This document shows positions 58,333 to 64,000 of a stretch of 64,000 nucleotides of DNA, piece after piece. The notes beneath the pieces are model-generated. The model saw only the letters and a program-made list of their open reading frames with translations. It searched no databases and had not been told where the DNA came from. A program made the position numbers and the translations under genes. Every line of letters begins with the position of its first letter. Within the stretch, counting starts at the first letter, position 1. This DNA is from Lantana camara (Eukaryota > Streptophyta > Magnoliopsida > Lamiales > Verbenaceae): the NCBI GenBank assembly GCA_037501455.1, contig CM074863.1, positions 61,175,501-61,239,500 on the forward strand, in the 5' to 3' direction.

Positions 58333-58907
58333 GTAACTTGGAAATACAATAACATATTTCAAATGATAAGAAAACTAAAAGATGAGCAAACAAGTCTAGT
58401 TCCCAACAATAATACAAGATAAAAAAACTCAAAAAGTAGCAAGTAGCACAATAACTAGCACCAACTTCTGGAACCTTTCCAATTGTGAGCCCTATAGATA
58501 CACACACAAATGGGAACCTATATTTCACATCTTTTCATAACTGTAAGCTCAATATGGATCATAGTTTTTTTATAAATTTTCCAGACCAATTCGAACCGAC
58601 CCCCATCAACAGCCCTAGTGTTTCTTGTTTGTTGGCTAATCTATTTCATAAGGAATAATAACGTGAAACCTCCACATTCAAGCATCTGAAACACAAAGCG
58701 AATTTTGAAAATCGTAGCAAATATCAATGTCTAAAACACACAGAGATGTAAAGCCACGTATAAATTAGGGAATGTTGGCAACCCGACTCGATTTAGTTAC
58801 TCAATTTTACCACTTTATACGTAGTATTAGTGACAGAGTCGGAGCTGTTCAACTGCTCGTGATTCCCTTCACCTCAGGGGTCCCGACTCCGCCACCCGAC
58901 ACGAACA

Positions 58908-58908
<1 letters not shown>
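58333..58908. other. no gene seen
   Basis: AT-rich. A short reverse open frame (58528-58292) ends in the tRNA-like sequence and is not a gene. Confidence 0.45.

Positions 58909-58951
<43 letters not shown>
58909..58951. repeat. (AC)n(AT)n microsatellite
   Basis: About fifteen AC units followed by six AT units, 30 bases downstream (on the reverse strand) of the pirin exon donor, hence inside its former intron. Confidence 0.9.
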
Positions 58952-58986
58952 AAGAAGAAGAAAGAAATATAGCAATGCAGGTATAC

Positions 58987-59372
58987 CTGGAGCATGTAGG
59001 TGACAGTCTCAAATCCTCTATGTGGGTGATCAAGAAATCCAGCAGGACCAGACACGGTCAAACACCAACGACCAATATATATACACTCATAAAACTTCAA
59101 TTAATGTTAGCCTTCCAACACATAAATGAAAAGAAATGAAAATTACAGAGACACCCGGCCAGAGAATTCATCAAGAACCAGAAAGGGATCAAAGTATTTC
59201 AGCTCAAACTTGCACCAGACCATCAAGAATTCATAAATTCTTTACTTCAAATCAAACCTTATTTTCTCCTAAAAAAGAAGAGAAAAAAGAATTAATAACT
59301 CCTAATGCTTCTTTTGACAACAGCACTAACGCCCTCGCATTCAGGCCTTGCGATTAACTTTCTTACAACAGG
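58987..59372 (-). pseudogene. pirin-like protein, two exon remnants
   Basis: Reverse strand. The first block, 59372-59298, encodes RPVVRKLIARPECEGVSAVV then KRSIRS and runs into TAA at 59294-59292. This fits the start of plant pirins, although no donor is visible after it. The second block, about 59054-58987, encodes GPAGFLDHPHRGFETVTYML plus Q and ends at a clean GT donor (58986-58985). DHPHRGFETVTYM is the pirin signature around the metal-binding histidines of the N-terminal cupin. The intervening pirin segment (…DPFL-DEF… in relatives) and all later exons are missing from the window. Pirins are nuclear iron-binding cupin proteins; the plant one was found as a G-protein partner. This is a fragment, not a working gene. 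Confidence 0.65.
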
Positions 59373-60063
59373 CCTCGAAGAAACTTAATGTTGGAGATTG
59401 GAGAGGAAGAGCCTCAATTTGGGATTGGGTATTTGCTCTGTTTTGGGGAATAAACTGAACGATTGAGAATTTGGATGAATTTTTGATGAAGAATTGAATT
59501 CTACGAGAGAAAGAAAATGTCCACCGACAGAAAGAAAATGAACATTCGGATTTGAAAAGATATTTTTGACGATATCTTAAGAATATCTAAAAATATTTTT
59601 TTCTTCACTAAAGGAGAGTTTTCTGGCTTTTTCTTAAATAATATATTATTTTTATTATTAAGTAATATTACACGTGTCGTACCTTTGATAAGTGGAACAG
59701 GAGATGAAACACTAATTGGAGCAGAAGATCCCGTCCACATCACAACTTAAAAATTCTCAATTGAAGAAGACAATTGACGGGATTGATTTAAAGGGAAAAT
59801 TACAAAATTGGGTACACCAACTCACTCAATTAAGCATTTTTTATACTCTAAATTTTTCGATGGCAAAATAATCTCACAAGTACCAAAAAAATGGAAAAAA
59901 AGTCGAAATTTCACCGGAAATACTAAAACCCGACCCATTTGTACACGTAACCTGTTTACATGTAATTTTATATGGTATGGCCAAATCAGGCTAGCCATGT
60001 TAAATACCACTCCTTTTGTGGCATTTTTCAAAAAAATTTGAAAAATAATAAATAATTACACTT

Positions 60064-60095
<32 letters not shown>

Positions 60096-60309
60096 CATTT
60101 ACTATAAAATATACATAAAATAAAAATTAACTTTACCCAATAATAAAGAAAAAATATAATGATTTATGAAAATTATTAAAATATTTTAATTTATATATAT
60201 TCAAAAAAAAAAAAAAAAAGATATAAAATGAAATCAAAATAAAAAAAATAAAAAGAAAAATAATCTTTTTTTTGCACCCCAACCTTTGGGGTGTTTTGCA
60301 CTTTAGTTG
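59373..60309. other. no gene seen; AT-rich with simple repeats
   Basis: Contains a (TA)n run at about 60065-60090, an A-run near 60203-60220 and otherwise AT-rich DNA. The open frames on both strands at 59808-60041 are mirror by-products of composition. Confidence 0.5.
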
Positions 60310-61003
60310 TGACAACCCATTTCTTTGGCAAGGCAGATATGACGTCACGAGAAACTTTATTTACGTTTTAATGTTCTTTTAATTTAATTTATGCGCTAAA
60401 TCACTCGTTTAAGTGATTTATTTGCTCTATGTGTTTAAATTGATATGTAATTCTTCGTACTTAATTGTTTTTACATGATTTCGATGCTGAACTTGTCAAT
60501 TATGTGAAACTAAATGAAACACATGACTTATGAATGTAATAATATGATTTTAGATGTCTCGTGATTTATTTAAAATTAGGGTTGGACCTAATTGCACTTT
60601 TATTTAAATTTTGGGGCTTATTTGTAAATAGGTCGAACTTAAGACCTTTTTGGCTATTTTGAGCTCGAAAATTCGGATTCGAATTCCGACACCACCATTG
60701 GATTCGTTTCGATGATTCGAGTACAACAGAATAAGCCATTTTTTTTTCTAAGCTCGTTTGAATCCCTTAAGTCTTGAATTTCGACCTGAACGGACCGATT
60801 ATCGAACCGAACCACTCTTGGACCAAACCGGCCGGTTCTTTCATTTCTTAACCTAAGAAAATGGGCCACGTTTCCTCATTTTTTCCCTCATACACGTTCC
60901 ATACTCAGCACAAGGAAGCAAGAAAAGAGAAACAAGAACACACCCTCAACTCTTGGCATTTTGAGCTCATTTCTCTTCATTTCTTCTATCAATCTTTAAG
61001 GTA

Positions 61004-61483
61004 CGTAGCACTCGTATCGATAGGCACTACATCCCCCGTACCAAGTATCCAATCCACATATGAAACAAAAATCCATACATGAACTAAACACATGGCGAAC
61101 GGGTGACAATAAAAGAACCTTAGCTAAGCGGGGCTAACCCTTGAACCAACAATCAATTAAAGGGAAATGTAACAAGTAATAAGCTGAAGTAGTAATATCG
61201 AACTAAGTAGTGAGCGAAATATATGGCATGGCCACCAGGGCCTACAATTCAAGTCAACTCCAAAAGTAGCAATATACAATCCTAAAATATAGGTATGCAA
61301 CAAAACAACAAATGCTCAAGCTAGGCTACAAAATAAAGACTCGACCGGCTCTATTTCCCTGCCTAGCAAGAACCTGTAAAAACTAAAAGTGAGGAGGGGT
61401 CAATTTATGAAGACTGAGTGAGGGGTATATATATATATAAATCATGTAGCATGCAACTTGTAATCTCGAGTATAGTTTTAACT
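61004..61483 (-). mobile_element. inverted LTR-end fragment of the same family
   Basis: On the + strand it reads GTAGCACTCGTATCGATAGG then CACTACATCCCCC, the reverse complement of the LTR end at 62680-62719 (diverged). It also contains the CATATGAAAC and GCTAAGCGGGG blocks found in the other reverse LTRs. The right boundary is approximate. It may be a separate truncated LTR insertion or an inversion inside this LTR. Confidence 0.55.
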
Positions 61484-61536
61484 GTGAGGTTTGGTTTGGT
61501 ACGAGAGAGCACGATTTACCTTTCCTTGCATGAATT

Positions 61537-61914
61537 GGGGGCAATTACATTTAGGTCCCCTGAGGTTTGCCTAATTACAAATTAGTCCCTCTTGTTTTGA
61601 AAATTACATATTAACACCTATAAATACTATCTCAATTGAGGTCCCTTGACGCCGTTAGTATTCCGTTAATTTTGACATTTGAATTTTCAAAAAATATTAC
61701 AAAAAAAAATCCCTGAACTATGAATTTTCTTACAAAACGACCCCTTAACTAAATCACATCAACAATGTAGTCCTGTCAAAATTAACGGAACCCTAACGGC
61801 GTCCAGGGACCTCAATTGAAACAGTATTTATAGGGGTTAATATGTAATTTCCAAAATAAGAGGGACTGATTTGTAATTAGGGCAAACCTCAGGGGGACCT
61901 AGATGTAATTTCCC
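61537..61914. mobile_element. palindromic foldback element with long inverted repeats
   Basis: The left arm (GGGCAATTACATTTAGGTCC... to about 61675) is mirrored by the right arm (from about 61777 to ...GACCTAGATGTAATTTCCC), each roughly 130-140 bp. They share GGTTTGCC(C)TAATTAC, TATAAATACT and GGTCCCTTGACGCCGTTAG. Long inverted arms with no coding sequence suggest a Mutator-like foldback element (inference). TTGCATGAA on the left and TTATGTGAA on the right could be a decayed 9-bp duplication (six of nine match, the rest are transitions). Confidence 0.7.
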
Positions 61915-62727
61915 TTATGTGAAATTATGCCTTAATTTGATAGCCGTTTTATGCTTATGTGAAATATATGATTTGCATGATATATGTGGTTTCATGATAT
62001 GATAATTTTGTGCTCGTATTAGTGTTATTGAGTTTTGATAGCATGCCTTGTGATTAAACGAAATAATGTGCTTATTTGGACACTAAAGAGTAAGTTAGGG
62101 ACAATCTGGTAAATTTAAATTTTTAGCCTAGAAACTGGATAGAAGTTAATAAATTTGGTTAGAAAATTCGACTGCGAGTTTGTGGGCATTTGAACCACTT
62201 AATTCGGAGTTCGGATGAAGAAGTTATGACCATTTTACTAAAACAGAACGAAAGTCAACCATTTCTAAGGCAATTGTTGACCTGCGACCCAATTTCAATT
62301 CTGATCCAATTTGAGACCCAATTTCACTTAAACTAGCTCCAATTGACCTGCTCCGTGATCCTATTCAACTTACCCAAGTTATCGAATTAGACCCTAAACA
62401 CCTAAGTTCATTTAACGTAATTTTCAAGATTCTAACATATTCTCTCAACACTTCCTCCCATAAGCTATTCATATTCTCTCAAGAACACCAAGAACACTTC
62501 AAGTCCTTTTCAAAAGACAAGATTGAAGATTAAAGCTGGAGATTCAAGACTAAAGAATGAGTTCATTCCTTTGATTTCTAGCTCCTGAGGTAAGGTTATG
62601 TGTTCATTTTATCTTGTCACGCGCTCGCCACGTGTTTGACTCATGTATGGACTTCCATTTCATACGTGGATTGGACTCATGGTGTGGGGGTTGTGGTGCC
62701 TATCGATGCAGGTGCTACATCCTAAAG

Positions 62728-62739
62728 TGGTATCAGAGC
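62728..62739 (+). other. primer-binding site (initiator tRNA-Met)
   Basis: TGGTATCAGAGC eight bases after the LTR end at 62719. Confidence 0.92.
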
Positions 62740-62937
62740 ATGGGTTGGAAAACCGGGCTCTTGAGTCGTGTCTTGTCGGTTTAGATCGTACGTTTTAGGA
62801 ACTACTTGTCAATTTGGAAGTCTTGCATTACTATGTGACTATTTCTTGACTTAATTGTTACACATTAATTGACGCATCTTGATTGCACTTCATGGATATT
62901 GTCTAACCGGCACATATTTCTTAATGTTTAATTATAG

Positions 62938-64000
62938 ATGCCCCATGGTCCACCCGTACATAGGGATAGGAGATCTCCCTCACCTCCTTGACATCAACAA
63001 CAACGACAACCGCCTCACATGAATATGGAAAATTTTATGGAGGTCGTGTATAATTATGTTGAGCAAAGGAGGGCTCAAGCTCCACTGCCACCCCCATAAC
63101 CAGTTCAACCGCCACCACCACCACTGCCGATTAGGGATTCTCATGGGATTTTTCTCAATTATGATCCTCCAAGATTTGCGGGTACCACGGATGATGCCAT
63201 GGCGGAAGATTGGTTGTCCCGTTTGGAAAGGATATATAATTTTCGCCAATTCACCCCGCTCGAGCGAGCTCAATTTGCCATTTTTCAACTTGATGGAGAA
63301 GCATTTGATTAGTGGGAAAGGACCCAAGAGAAATTAGAGGTTGCAGGAGAAAAACTGACATGGTGTGTTTTCAAGAGAGAGTTTCAAGAGGCCTTTGGTC
63401 CCGAGGTTGTTCGAGAAATAAAAGAGCAAGAATTTATGGATTTAAATCAAGGGAGCCGGACGGTAGCCCAATACCTGGCCGCGTTCAATAGAATTGGGAA
63501 ATATGCTCAACAAATTACCCTTGATGAGAAGAAGAAGGCGAGGAAATTCATATCCGGATTGAGGGAGGATCAAAGACATGGACAAGCCGGGCACAACTTT
63601 GAGTCATTTGTTAATACCATCCAACGTGCCCTTGTTCATGAGGAAGAATATAAGAAGAAGGACCCCGTCCCTAGGTCACATCAACCCTGACAAGGTTCGG
63701 GATCCGGTTCGAAGAGGCCCGCTTATCCGGTGGCTCTACCTATCAAAGTTCCATTTGCTAAGGTTCCAGGCTAGCTTTACCACCACCTCCTGCACCTCTA
63801 CCGCCGCATCAATCCAAGCCGTGCACTCATTGTGGTGGCCGTACTCATACTTGGGAGACTTGCCATCGTCTCATTGGGGCTTGCTTCATTTTTGGGTTGA
63901 TGGATCATCAAAAGGCCGGGTGCACTCAGTTTAGAGGGGGATCAAACGGATGGCAGAGACAATTGGTTCAGGCTCGAGCGTATGCTATTGATGGCAAGAA
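62938..64000 (+). pseudogene. Gag of forward gypsy element, decayed, runs off the window
   Basis: Start ATG at 62938 (MPHGPPVHRDRRSPSPP), then TGA at 62989, TAA near 63099, TAG near 63310 and TGA near 63688, all in one frame. The gag domain between them is clear: PPRFAGTTDDAMAEDWLSRL, FAIFQLDGEAFD, MDLNQGSRTVAQYLAAFNRI. A frameshift near 63770 leads to a zinc knuckle CTHCGGRTHTWETC at 63822 on. In the second knuckle (CFIFGLMDHQKAGC) the second cysteine is Phe. The protease and later domains lie beyond the window end. Same layout as the Gag at 50714-49359, but a different family. Confidence 0.85.

Larger units (their letters stand above)
60310..62719 (+). mobile_element. 5' LTR of a forward gypsy element, with nested insertions
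   Basis: Starts TGACAACCCATTTC, ends GCAGGTGCTACA. The block GAGCTCGAAAATTCGGATTC...GATTCGAGTACAACAG (60661-60730) parallels the LARD LTRs at about 6950-7020, so the families are related. It is interrupted by a reverse LTR-end fragment (from 61004) and a palindromic element (61537-61914). The start is related to the fragment at 43333. The partner 3' LTR is outside the window, so no duplication can be checked. Confidence 0.8.

Noticed and set aside
59136..59357. 73-codon forward frame
   Set aside because: Lies opposite the pirin first-exon remnant, which has a recognisable match on the reverse strand.

Overview
The window is nuclear DNA of a flowering plant, most likely a eudicot. The evidence is plant-type Ty3/gypsy elements with long LTRs and an initiator-tRNA-Met primer site, an En/Spm (CACTA) transposon with a TNP2-type transposase, an intronless subtilase relic of the plant SBT1 group, and a pirin relic. 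There are no bacterial features. Almost everything is transposon, stacked element inside element. No gene in the window looks fully intact.

Layout. (1) 1-4135: a copia-like LTR remnant split by a reverse-oriented solo LTR (226-3318, duplication ACGTA). (2) 4136-42680: one CACTA element of 38.5 kb bounded by inverted ends, CCGACGG-rich subterminal zones and a CGA duplication. It carries two decayed reverse-strand genes, a TNP2-like transposase (39515 down to 35889) and a second transposase-associated gene (about 35800 down to 5843). (3) 6416-32897: inside an exon of that second gene sits a tandem array of a large non-coding retrotransposon (LARD type), LTR-int-LTR-int-LTR-int-LTR. Its LTRs are about 4.1 kb and each internal region is 3125 bp. 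One CCCCG duplication flanks the whole array. A 755-bp solo LTR lies in its first LTR. (4) 42684-43559: older LTR fragments. (5) 43560-54179: a reverse-oriented chromovirus-like gypsy element, also a partial tandem (LTR-internal-LTR-truncated internal). Its gag-pol is broken and lacks RNase H; a second solo LTR sits in one LTR. (6) 54180-60309: the least transposon-rich part, holding a subtilase pseudogene, an AACCGAA-rich hAT-like candidate, a decaying tRNA-Ala-like sequence and a pirin gene fragment. (7) 60310-64000: the 5' LTR, primer site and decayed gag of another forward gypsy element that runs off the window.

Order of events, read from what interrupts what: copia-like LTR and other LTRs, then solo LTR and CACTA, then LARD insertion into the CACTA gene, then LARD tandem growth by LTR-LTR unequal recombination, with the small solo LTR landing in LTR 1. 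The gypsy element in region 5 shows the same kind of LTR-sharing tandem structure independently.

The most unusual signal is a class of short interrupted palindromes, mostly 18 nt with a 7-4-7 layout and a GC-rich four-base centre. They are clustered in the middle of three different LTR families and, in six ~28-bp-spaced copies, just before the polypurine tract of the LARD. The arm sequences differ between families while the layout is kept.
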